NCBI GenBank assembly: GCA_028284775.1 | Contig: JANQRB010000140.1 | Span: 1-62,073 of the forward strand | Length of the DNA: 62,073 nt | Source of the DNA: Candidatus Kapaibacterium sp. | GTDB taxonomy: Bacteria; Bacteroidota; Ignavibacteria; Kapaibacteriales; UBA7675 | Reading direction: 5' to 3' | Part shown: piece by piece, positions 36,101 to 45,184 of the stretch | Position numbering within the stretch: the first letter of the stretch is position 1 | How the letters are laid out: each line of letters begins with the position of its first letter | Program-made: the position numbers and the translations under genes | Notes under the pieces: model-generated | Seen by the model: only the letters and a program-made list of their open reading frames with translations | Database searches by the model: none | What the model was told of the DNA's origin: nothing

Positions 36101-36125
36101 TTAACGCCAGTTAACACTTTTTAAC
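36101..36125. promoter_or_regulatory. Three TTAAC direct repeats at exact 10-bp period
   Basis: TTAAC at 36101, 36111 and 36121, each 10 bp apart, so all face the same side of the helix. The arrangement resembles sites of OmpR/PhoB-class regulators (for example the TTAACA repeats of PhoP boxes in Bacillus). It lies about 140-160 bp upstream of the kinase start and about 180-205 bp upstream of the receiver-kinase start. Likely autoregulation by the response regulator at 33460; inference. Confidence 0.5.
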
Positions 36126-36181
36126 ATTTGAAAATGCCGGAGTCAAAAGACGACGCTGGGCTTGCATAGGCAGCGTTTGCA

Positions 36182-36196
36182 TAGTATTTTGGTATT
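36182..36196 (+). promoter_or_regulatory. 15-bp element TAGTATTTTGGTATT upstream of the receiver-kinase
   Basis: Identical to 28169-28183 upstream of mnmH and in the same orientation, 110 bp ahead of the 36306 start. It is AT-rich and could be part of a promoter; the shared 15-mer is the only evidence. Confidence 0.3.
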
Positions 36197-36305
36197 TTTG
36201 CAAAATTTGGGCTATTGAGCTAAACTTACTGACTGCGCCTGTACAAAAGCTTCCGATGCCCAGAATCGAGCATTGATAACAGGCGCTCCCGAGTGGCACG
36301 GCACA

Positions 36306-37502
36306 ATGACAACATCACCTGACCGAATGTCAGTACTGATCGTGGACGACGAAGACGGCATCGTCGGCATGCTGACGGAATTTCTTGAAAGGGACTTTGC
36401 AGTAGAGGGTTTTACCGATCCCGTCGAGGCGCTGGAGCGTCTTCGACAACACAGCTTCGATTTTATCATCAGCGATCAGCGCATGCCCGGACTGAAGGGC
36501 ACAGACCTCCTCAAAGAAAGCATTACCGTATCGCCGGAAAGCGAACGAATTATGTTGACGGCCTATGCCGATATTGCCGTTGTCATCGAGAGTATTAACG
36601 AAGCGCGCGTATCCTATGTCCTTACCAAGCCGGTGACACCGGAACAAGTGCTGTTAAGCGTTCGCCAGTTGGCCAAATCGTATAGACTGCGCAAGGAAAA
36701 CGACAACCTGTTGCATTCACTCCGGCAACACAATCAGCATCTTAGCGAAGAGGTGTTGCGGCAGACGAGCGAATTGCGCAGCATCAATCAAAAGCTGCTC
36801 AATGTGCAAAAAGCGCGCGAACAGATGACGCAAATCGCCGTTCACGACTTGAAGAATCCCCTGTCGAATCTCAAGCTGGCGATCGACGCCATGGAACGCG
36901 GCATGCTGGATTTTTCCTCCAAAGAGTTTCTGGCCATAGCGCGTGACTCCGTGGAGGCAATGAATGATCTGGTGGTTGATATGCTCAGCATCGCCGCGCT
37001 GAGCAGTGAGTTCCAGAGTTTGCCGAAACGTCCTACTCAGATAGCCGATATTCTGCGGGCCTCCGTCAATGCCTTTTCGCCAGCGGCCGATCATAAGTCG
37101 ATCGATGTGCAAATGAAGCTGCCAAACAGGCTTCCTATGGTAAGCGTCAATGAACGCCGCATGCGCGAGGTCTTTGACAACCTGATCTCAAACGCCATCA
37201 AATACACACCGCAGGGCGGCAGCGTGACAGTGAGCGCCCTGGCCGATAACGGCAGTATTGTGCTGTCGGTCAGCGATACCGGACAGGGAATGACCAGTGA
37301 AGATATGACCAGGGCTTTCGGAGAATTCCAGCGTCTGTCGGCACGCCCCACCGGCGGCGAAAGCAGCACCGGCCTCGGACTGTTCATCGTGAAGCGCATT
37401 GTAGATATGCACGAAGGCGCGATAGAATTGCGAAGCGATGGGGTTGACCGCGGAACTACCTTTAAAGTAAGACTTCCGGTGAAACAGGCGACGGCAGGCT
37501 AG
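36306..37502 (+). CDS. Cytosolic receiver-histidine kinase fusion
   Basis: 398 residues from the ATG at 36306; 36327 is an alternative. The N-terminal receiver has the acidic pair D14-D15, phosphoacceptor D57 (IISDQRMPG) and K108 (LTKPVT). A coiled coil covers about 120-175, then a histidine kinase core with H180 in IAVHDLKNPLSNL, N-box DNLISNAIKYTP and G-boxes DTGQGM and GLGLFIVKRIVD. There are no membrane segments or output DNA-binding domain. Such receiver-first kinases relay from another kinase's phosphate; the divergent membrane kinase is the obvious but unproven partner. Confidence 0.9.
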   Translation: MTTSPDRMSVLIVDDEDGIVGMLTEFLERDFAVEGFTDPVEALERLRQHSFDFIISDQRMPGLKGTDLLKESITVSPESERIMLTAYADIAVVIESINEARVSYVLTKPVTPEQVLLSVRQLAKSYRLRKENDNLLHSLRQHNQHLSEEVLRQTSELRSINQKLLNVQKAREQMTQIAVHDLKNPLSNLKLAIDAMERGMLDFSSKEFLAIARDSVEAMNDLVVDMLSIAALSSEFQSLPKRPTQIADILRASVNAFSPAADHKSIDVQMKLPNRLPMVSVNERRMREVFDNLISNAIKYTPQGGSVTVSALADNGSIVLSVSDTGQGMTSEDMTRAFGEFQRLSARPTGGESSTGLGLFIVKRIVDMHEGAIELRSDGVDRGTTFKVRLPVKQATAG

Positions 37503-37629
37503 AATCAGATTGCTTTTTAGACCTTTTTTTAGTACCTACCACGGGCGGTAATCAGCAGAAAAAAACGCCTGAGCTTTACCGCCCTGCTCCTACCTTTTCT
37601 AGTTCTTTCATTCAGATGGAGGATTGTCT

Positions 37630-38274
37630 ATGGCGGCCTTGATTTTCGATATTCACCCCGAAACGCCACAGAAGTTCAAGATAACCAAAGTGGCAACTGA
37701 TATTCGCAATGGAGCGGTCGTTCTTTACCCCTGTGATACGGGATTTGCCCTGGGCTGTGATATCTCGAATCGCGATGCGATCAATCGGGTACGCGACATT
37801 CGGCGGCTGCCACTCAGCAAGCCGCTCACATTTCTGTGTGATTCGCTGACGAATGTTTCCGAGTTTGCTCGTGTCTCGAACGCAGCCTACAAAACCATCA
37901 AATCACTGATTCCGGGGCCCTATACCTTTATCCTGCCGGCTTCAAAATCAACACCCCGCTATGCGCAGAATCCCAAGCGTAAATCAGCCGGGATCCGGGT
38001 ACCGGACAGCAGACTGACCAAGGCGCTGCTGGGTGAATTGAATCATCCGATCATTTCCATCAGCGCCAAACTGGGCGACACCGAAATCAGCGACAACGAT
38101 GAACTCGTCACAGCCCTTCACCCCCTGGTCGATGTTGTGATTACTTCGCAAACCTATGATTTTAAGGGTAAATCAACAGTTATCGATATGACGAGTGATG
38201 AATTCAGCATCATACGTGAAGGCGCGGGCATGGATAAACTCAGTGATTATGTCGAAGTCGAAGAGATAGCCTGA
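37630..38274 (+). CDS. YciO/YrdC-family (Sua5-like) protein
   Basis: 214 residues from the ATG at 37630, preceded by GGAGGA. The YrdC fold shows VLYPCDTGFALGCD, SKPLTFLC, PGPYTFIL and PKRKSAGIRVPDS. The PKRK-x-x-G-x-R-V-P phrase is typical of the YciO branch rather than of TsaC. TsaC makes threonylcarbamoyl-AMP for t6A in tRNA; YciO has a related but weaker or uncertain activity. The usual K-K-R-P of the ATP/threonine site reads R-R-L-P here, which makes a canonical TsaC role less certain. A terminator follows the stop. Confidence 0.85.
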   Translation: MAALIFDIHPETPQKFKITKVATDIRNGAVVLYPCDTGFALGCDISNRDAINRVRDIRRLPLSKPLTFLCDSLTNVSEFARVSNAAYKTIKSLIPGPYTFILPASKSTPRYAQNPKRKSAGIRVPDSRLTKALLGELNHPIISISAKLGDTEISDNDELVTALHPLVDVVITSQTYDFKGKSTVIDMTSDEFSIIREGAGMDKLSDYVEVEEIA

Positions 38275-38298
38275 GCAACAGGCTCCTCAATGTTCAGG

Positions 38299-38328
38299 AA
38301 GCCCTTCACTCTGTGGCGGGCTTTTTTT
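38299..38328 (+). terminator. Terminator of the YciO-like gene
   Basis: AGCCC pairs with GGGCT, with an inner CAC/GTG pairing, and is followed by a run of seven T. It lies about 25 bp past the stop. Confidence 0.8.
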
Positions 38329-38429
38329 ATTAGCCGTCGTCTGCGATTAGGCCGAATAAGCCGGAATCTCGTTCGTCATACAGCGGAATACCGAAAATCA
38401 ATCGACTTCTCATATCCGGGAGCAACAAC

Positions 38430-38762
38430 GTGAACAAGTTGACATTCGTCGCCAAATTTTTTATGATTGCGGTCCTGTTTTTCGGACTTGCCGCCTGCAG
38501 CCAGGATAAAGGTCAAGCGGCGGGTGACAAGGATGCCAGAGGCAGTATGAAAACTGTAAGCCTGGATGTGCAGGGCATGAGCTGCGGAAACTGCGTCAAT
38601 TCGATCAACGAGGCACTAGCCGATCTTGATGGCGTCAGCTCCAAAACCGTCAGCCTTGACGATAATTCCTGCACCGTAAACTATGATGCCAGCCAGACTA
38701 ATCAGGATGAAATTATCGCGGCAATCGAATCACTTGACTATACGGTTCAAATGAAGAATTAG
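38430..38762 (+). CDS. Lipid-anchored heavy-metal-associated (HMA) domain protein
   Basis: 110 residues with a GTG start at 38430; GGGAG 6-10 nt upstream and an immediate signal peptide support it. Lipobox FGLAAC with C23, a short charged linker, then one HMA domain (about 40-108) with G-M-S-C52-G-N-C55, the copper/mercury-binding CxxC. HMA domains are normally cytosolic chaperones or parts of P-type ATPases; here the domain is carried outside the inner membrane. It could deliver or scavenge copper, and the window also encodes a Sco protein and a CuA oxidase. No transporter is adjacent. Confidence 0.87.
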   Translation: MNKLTFVAKFFMIAVLFFGLAACSQDKGQAAGDKDARGSMKTVSLDVQGMSCGNCVNSINEALADLDGVSSKTVSLDDNSCTVNYDASQTNQDEIIAAIESLDYTVQMKN

Positions 38763-38841
38763 AAAGCTTGATTTTTATTTTTGATTGGAGGATATGCTCC
38801 TGCAAAGATTAGCCGTCTTTCAATACTTCCGATCAAAAAGC

Positions 38842-38878
38842 AAAGGGGGAGCCTTTCCAGGCTCCCCCTTTATTTTTT
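38842..38878. terminator. Bidirectional terminator
   Basis: A perfect 13-bp stem AAAGGGGGAGCCT / AGGCTCCCCCTTT with a 4-nt loop, followed by TATTTTTT on the plus strand and by TTTGCTTTTTG on the minus side. It lies between the convergent HMA gene and the 38922-39977 gene. Confidence 0.9.
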
Positions 38879-38921
38879 AGTACGGTCCGGGCGCGACCGG
38901 ACCAAATATTCACCTTCAGTA

Positions 38922-39977
38922 TTAATTGATCTTCAGGCTTGCGAGCGCCTTGTCAAAGACGGGCTTCCAGATTTCGGCTTCGGGTTTGTAATAATAGACG
39001 CTCACGCGGTACATATTCTCGCCCTTCACCGCGAAATAGACTTTGCCGTCGACTTTGTTGCGGGCAAGACGGGTGTCGTTCAGCACGCGGGCATCCAGGC
39101 CGGCCACCTGAGCGGAATTCGCCGATGAGGCGGAATATTTGGCCAGGTTTTCGTTAGCGATCTTATCGAGATCTTTTTGTTTCGATGCATCAAACACTTC
39201 CACCTGGATGTAACAATCGACGGGAGCCGCGCTTCCCTTGCCACGGTATTGGGTTCCACTCTTGGCGCTGGCGCTTTTTTTGGAGCGACCCTGGAAATTG
39301 TCCGGCAACTTGAGCGAAAACCCGCTGCCGCGCATTGTTATGACATTTTCGGAAGGCTGAAACTGCTCGCCGCCTTCAAAAACGGTATCGACGCGAGGCG
39401 CGACAGGCAATTCGTAGCCCAGTTTAACGGTTTTGACGATTTCATCAAACTTCGGCTTCAAGGCCTCGAAATTACCGCCGAAGGCGAGCAGTTCGACCAT
39501 TGTTGCCACGGTGTCGTCCATCACACCGAAGTAGCGTTCGCCCTGATACACGCCGTCGGGATATCCTTCGAACTTGACGCCGTACTTTTTGCCGCTGTGA
39601 CCGCCAATCTGGACGTCTGTAACTGCAGTGTACATGCTGGCGTCGCCGAACTCCTTCGACTTTTCGATCAGCTCGTCGAGCGTCATTGTCGAATCGAGTC
39701 CCATAATGCGAATAGCGACTTTGGCGCCCGTCGGACCGGCCTGGAAGTTGGTAAAGCGCTGTACGACCTCTTGCGAGGAATAGAAGGCAGCCTGTGCACC
39801 GACCTTACGCAATGGATACCAGTTGGTCGGCGCGCTCATGCCGAAATTCATGGCCCGATCTTCAAATGCTTTCAACTCGGTGATGCTGATGGATTCCGTT
39901 TGATTGTCCGAGCCGCAGGCGCTAAGAAACATCATCAGACAGATTACAGCAAAAAACGGTTTCAGCCGCACAAGCAT
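38922..39977 (-). CDS. Lipoprotein of unknown function
   Basis: 351 residues. Signal peptide with lipobox FLSAC (C21). Two similar halves are suggested: residues about 40-195 (F-x-M-S-A-P-T-N-W ... FDEIVKTVKLG) and about 215-350 (F-S-L-K-L-P-D-N-F ... FDKALASLKIN). Each starts with a 'surface pattern then P-x-N-W/F' and ends with a 'F-D-x-x-x-x-x-L/V-K' helix, like PsbP/MOG1-type folds. This duplication is my reading and has not been tested. No catalytic residues recognised. Confidence 0.75.
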   Translation of the reverse strand: MLVRLKPFFAVICLMMFLSACGSDNQTESISITELKAFEDRAMNFGMSAPTNWYPLRKVGAQAAFYSSQEVVQRFTNFQAGPTGAKVAIRIMGLDSTMTLDELIEKSKEFGDASMYTAVTDVQIGGHSGKKYGVKFEGYPDGVYQGERYFGVMDDTVATMVELLAFGGNFEALKPKFDEIVKTVKLGYELPVAPRVDTVFEGGEQFQPSENVITMRGSGFSLKLPDNFQGRSKKSASAKSGTQYRGKGSAAPVDCYIQVEVFDASKQKDLDKIANENLAKYSASSANSAQVAGLDARVLNDTRLARNKVDGKVYFAVKGENMYRVSVYYYKPEAEIWKPVFDKALASLKIN

Positions 39978-40123
39978 AGTCCAAACCCCGAGGAAAAGAT
40001 TTCAGGCAAATTGTGGTTTACTGACAAAAACAAAAATTACGGAAGCCCGGATGAGTTGCCAAACACTTTTCGATTTATTTAAGCGTGTCAGCCCATCGCC
40101 CTTATCGGGATGTTATCACCATG

Positions 40124-40612
40124 TTATTGATCCGCGGATTGCCTCGCAAGCCGCCCGATGGCATCGCTTTCCATCCTGTAGGTGTACCATTCCTTGAGAT
40201 GAAAAGCGCCGATGGATTCGTAGAATTCGATCGCCGATTTGTTCCAGTCGAGCACCTGCCACTGAAAACGGGTACATCCCCTGTCGCGCGCCACCCCCGC
40301 CAGGCGGATCATCAGACTCTTGCCGATCCCACGGCCCCGATATTCCGGACTGACGAACAAATCTTCCAGGTACAATCCCGGCGCACCTTCCCAGGTGGAA
40401 TAATTGAAAAAATAGAGCGCGAATCCCGCCAACGCGCCTTCCCACTCCGCGATCAGACATTCAAAAAAAGGCGTCGGGCCAAAACCATGGGCGATAACGT
40501 CCTCGATCGTAATCTTCACGGCATCTGCTTCGCGTTCATAGTCCGCCAGCTGCCGGATAAGCTCAACAATATTTGCGGCATCATCACCTGTCGCTTTTCG
40601 GATGTGTAGCAC
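40124..40612 (-). CDS. GNAT-family N-acetyltransferase (diamine acetyltransferase-like)
   Basis: 162 residues with a GTG start; the next upstream in-frame codons include a stop, so no other start fits. The acetyl-CoA loop is R-G-R-G-I-G-K (about 93-99). The family phrases LYLEDLFVSPEYRGRGIG, FQWQVLDWNKSAIEFYESIGA and EWYTYRM match the spermidine/spermine acetyltransferase-type GNATs. The substrate is probably an amine, but these proteins vary; it stands alone with no partner gene. Confidence 0.9.
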   Translation of the reverse strand: MLHIRKATGDDAANIVELIRQLADYEREADAVKITIEDVIAHGFGPTPFFECLIAEWEGALAGFALYFFNYSTWEGAPGLYLEDLFVSPEYRGRGIGKSLMIRLAGVARDRGCTRFQWQVLDWNKSAIEFYESIGAFHLKEWYTYRMESDAIGRLARQSADQ

Positions 40613-40835
40613 GGGTACTCATTATTTGTGAAACAGGAGGTAAACATTGATAGATCAGGGTGAGTCTAACCGGCGACAATAAAGCGGCAGTATACAGAGA
40701 GCAGCGCTCCGCGAATTGTCGGTCCACCTGAAATTAGTGAATTATCTCGGCGAAACGAAGCCGCTCCGCAACACAAAATCGTCCGGCGCCTGCGCTTTGA
40801 AAGCAATCTCGGGCGGAAATCTCATTGAGGAAGGA

Positions 40836-41510
40836 TCACAAAAGAAGGCCGTAAGATATCCCGAATACGGTGGCTCGTGAGGGATCCTTGCTGTTAAGCT
40901 CGTTTTGGAACAAAAAGAAAAACTCGATCTCATTCGTTTTATTGAGCTCCAGTTCAAGGCCCATGAAATAGCGTATTTTATCGAACTCGTCAGCCTTTGT
41001 TTCCCGAAAACGATAAAACAGCTCCCCGGCCAGGAAAGGGCGCAGCGAAGATTTACCGCGCAGCTTTACGCCGACTTTCTGCCGCAGGTGCCGCTCGGCC
41101 GATTTTTCGCGACGATCTTCGTGGTGATAGCGAATGCGATATGACCATTTGAATGGAGACAGGTCAAAACGCAGCCTGAGATCACCCAGAACGGCGTGTT
41201 GGGGCGACGCATCGTCCCGCAGGGTTAATCGATAAGCTACGCCCAGCCGAATCAATTTGGAAACTTCATACTGCAAGCCGACCGTCGAATGCGTGAGCTT
41301 AAAATCGGCCACATTATCGTTAAGGCGCAACGACTGTTTGAAACCCAACTCGGTGTGTTTCAGGATTTCAATCGATGTTTCCACATTGGTCCATACTTCG
41401 GTATCGCGACTCTGGGCGTTCAGGGTATGAAAGGCCGGCAGGGCAAGGAAGGCCAGCGCCCACCCAAGGACCAGACGAAAAATCGCGCTATGCCGCAGCT
41501 GAAAGGACAT
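40836..41510 (-). CDS. DUF2490 outer-membrane beta-barrel protein
   Basis: 224 residues. Signal peptide ending LNAQS. The mature protein alternates short beta strands with charged turns (EVWTNVETSIEI, LTHSTVGLQYEVS, KWSYRIRYHHEDRREKS, FLAGELFYRF) and ends in an aromatic/hydrophobic strand, as in DUF2490 barrels. ATG at 41510 is 4 nt beyond the stop of the DUF4956 gene, with GAG upstream. Its tight coupling to a VTC/DUF4956 pair suggests a common function. Confidence 0.82.
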   Translation of the reverse strand: MSFQLRHSAIFRLVLGWALAFLALPAFHTLNAQSRDTEVWTNVETSIEILKHTELGFKQSLRLNDNVADFKLTHSTVGLQYEVSKLIRLGVAYRLTLRDDASPQHAVLGDLRLRFDLSPFKWSYRIRYHHEDRREKSAERHLRQKVGVKLRGKSSLRPFLAGELFYRFRETKADEFDKIRYFMGLELELNKTNEIEFFFLFQNELNSKDPSRATVFGISYGLLL

Positions 41511-41514
41511 AAGC

Positions 41515-42225
41515 TCAGGATGCCTCGCCTACTGCTGCGTCTTCTACCAGAGCATCTTCTCCAACGGTATGGACGACGCGCCCGTTGCCGCGAGGATCCG
41601 TCTGGATTGAGCTTTCGGTAAAGAAAATTTTTACGTTGGCCGTGTCGCGGAGAAAATTCAGACGGCCGATTTCAACACGGTGAACATCCAGTCCGGTGCG
41701 CCGGCGCAGGTCGTCGATCAACAAATGATGGTTTTCGGGTTTGACAAGGTCAATCTTTTCGTATACGATTGATTTACGCTGTTCTGTACGCGCCCAGACG
41801 CTTTCCAGGAACCAGGTAAAAAAGATCAGAGCTCCATTGATAAACAGCAGCGTTACCAGCGAAATATTCTGATTACTGACGGCATTGATGATCGCAATCG
41901 AAATCGACAGCAGCAGATAGGTCATTTCTCGCGTCGAGACGGTCGTTGTGCGATAGCGCAGCAGAGAGAACAGAGCAAAAAGGCCAAAGGCAAAGCCCAT
42001 GCCGATCGTTACACTGTTCAATAAAAAGCACACGAAAAATATGATGACATTAAACAGGAACAGGGTGAAGAGATTATCCTTGTTCCGCTGACGAGGATAA
42101 TAAATTTTGCGGGCAAGCACATAGATCACCGCGACATCTAAAACAAAACGCAGCAACAACTCCATCAGCGACCCGGTATTGATCAACCGAACACCCATAA
42201 CCGTGAGGTCATTAATTGCTTCCAT
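41515..42225 (-). CDS. DUF4956 membrane protein
   Basis: 236 residues from the ATG at 42225, which overlaps the VTC gene's 3' end by 14 nt; a TTG five codons upstream is an alternative. Four to five transmembrane segments (about 10-30, 43-75, 78-93, 100-120, 125-145) include the family motif G-F-A-F-G-L-F-A-L-F-S-L-L-R-Y-R-T. This is followed by a soluble C-terminal domain (about 150-236) with R-R-R-T-G-L-D-V. DUF4956 genes regularly accompany VTC-type polyphosphate polymerases in bacteria; the protein is the probable membrane partner. The biochemical role is unknown. Confidence 0.9.
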   Translation of the reverse strand: MEAINDLTVMGVRLINTGSLMELLLRFVLDVAVIYVLARKIYYPRQRNKDNLFTLFLFNVIIFFVCFLLNSVTIGMGFAFGLFALFSLLRYRTTTVSTREMTYLLLSISIAIINAVSNQNISLVTLLFINGALIFFTWFLESVWARTEQRKSIVYEKIDLVKPENHHLLIDDLRRRTGLDVHRVEIGRLNFLRDTANVKIFFTESSIQTDPRGNGRVVHTVGEDALVEDAAVGEAS

Positions 42226-43072
42226 TACACAGCTTTTCAATTGTTAATAACTTGGACTTGAACTGATTGTACTTTACCGGCTGTTGGGTTGCGACGACGC
42301 CGACGCAATACTTACTCAATGGAAGGGGTTGAATGCCGAGCTTGCGCATCGTCTGTACAAAGGGCGAAAATCGCATCAGGTATCTCTGCTTTACTTCAGC
42401 GACCACCAGCCTTGGAAAAGGTCGGCAGACCGTGGCGGAGTGAAATTCCAGTCCGGTGTCCAGGGTAATCCGTTCCCGCAAATCGCGGCGTACAAGCGTT
42501 ATGCGGCGAAACTGCACCCATAGCTTAGGCTCGAATTGTTCGGCTCCGGTGCCGGTAATCCTTGCAACCGTGTGTTCGGCGCCGCCATTGATTACCGGCT
42601 CGATCGTGGCTTTGGGCAGGCGCGTCTTGCTGGTGACCTGTCCACGCGACTTGCTTTTGATTTCGAAGAAACAAAGACCCGTATCGGCATAGCGACGATA
42701 ACGAAGTTTGTGACGGTTTCCTTTGCCATTGTGGTGATTCAGATACATCCGATAGTCTTCTGTATCAAAGTAGAGATTCTCGTAGGTGAATTGCCGGCGA
42801 CCATCGACCTGGAGGATGTAGTAACTGTCATCGAGGCCCCGTAGCACATCAGCCAGGTTCAAATCGTTGAAGGCGAATTTTGTATCCAGGCGCTTGAGGA
42901 GCGCTGCTTCTTCGAGCTGGTCCAGGCCGATAGTGGCAAAGTGTGCCAGCGCGCCGTCAGGTTCTTCACTCTGAGGTAAATTGTTGTCAAGATTACCGCA
43001 ATGACAGCTATCGCCAGTCGCCACGTTTCCATCGACACAGGCTGACGTTGTAAATCGACCGAATTCGTACAA
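42212..43072 (-). CDS. VTC-domain polyphosphate polymerase
   Basis: 286 residues if the TTG at 43072 is used; a GTG at 43024 (270 residues) is equally possible and there is no ATG before the conserved region. The VTC tunnel-fold domain shows R-L-D-T-K-F-x-F (about 60), LYFDTEDYRMYLNHH, R-H-K-L-R-Y-R-R-Y, the catalytic-type F-F-E-I-K-S-K and V-A-E-V-K-Q near the C terminus. VTC enzymes polymerise phosphate from nucleoside triphosphate into polyphosphate at a membrane. The first gene of a three-gene cassette with DUF4956 and DUF2490. It is downstream of the group II intron. Confidence 0.87.
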   Translation of the reverse strand: MYEFGRFTTSACVDGNVATGDSCHCGNLDNNLPQSEEPDGALAHFATIGLDQLEEAALLKRLDTKFAFNDLNLADVLRGLDDSYYILQVDGRRQFTYENLYFDTEDYRMYLNHHNGKGNRHKLRYRRYADTGLCFFEIKSKSRGQVTSKTRLPKATIEPVINGGAEHTVARITGTGAEQFEPKLWVQFRRITLVRRDLRERITLDTGLEFHSATVCRPFPRLVVAEVKQRYLMRFSPFVQTMRKLGIQPLPLSKYCVGVVATQQPVKYNQFKSKLLTIEKLCNGSN

Positions 43073-43233
43073 TGAGTATTACCGGGATGTTAGCAATCTG
43101 GAAATATAATCATTTATTGAGTGCTACTGGCATGTAATCGCTGTGCAAAATATCAATTAGCGGGCTATGAAATCAATGCAATCTTGCGGTAGGGTTGTGA
43201 TTTCAGCTCTTTTTCCGACCGAAACAGGCTTGT

Positions 43234-45117
<1,884 letters not shown>

Positions 45118-45121
45118 TTAC

Positions 45122-45155
45122 AAAAAAGCGGGCCTACAAACATTTGCAGGCCCGC
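45122..45155 (-). terminator. Terminator of the respiratory operon (actF end)
   Basis: In the minus-strand transcript GCGGGCCU pairs with AGGCCCGC (45128-45155; further A/U pairing is possible inside the 12-nt loop) and is followed by six U (45122-45127). It starts 30 bp past the actF stop. The group II intron begins 10 nt after the stem. Confidence 0.92.
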
Positions 45156-45184
45156 CCGGCGAATTCGGAAATGTTCGTCGATTG

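Larger units (their letters stand above)
35965..36305. other. Divergent control region between two signalling genes
   Basis: 340 bp separating the starts of the minus-strand kinase and the plus-strand receiver-kinase. It holds three TTAAC boxes at 36101-36125 and the 15-bp element at 36182-36196, annotated separately. No gene is supported within it. Confidence 0.55.
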
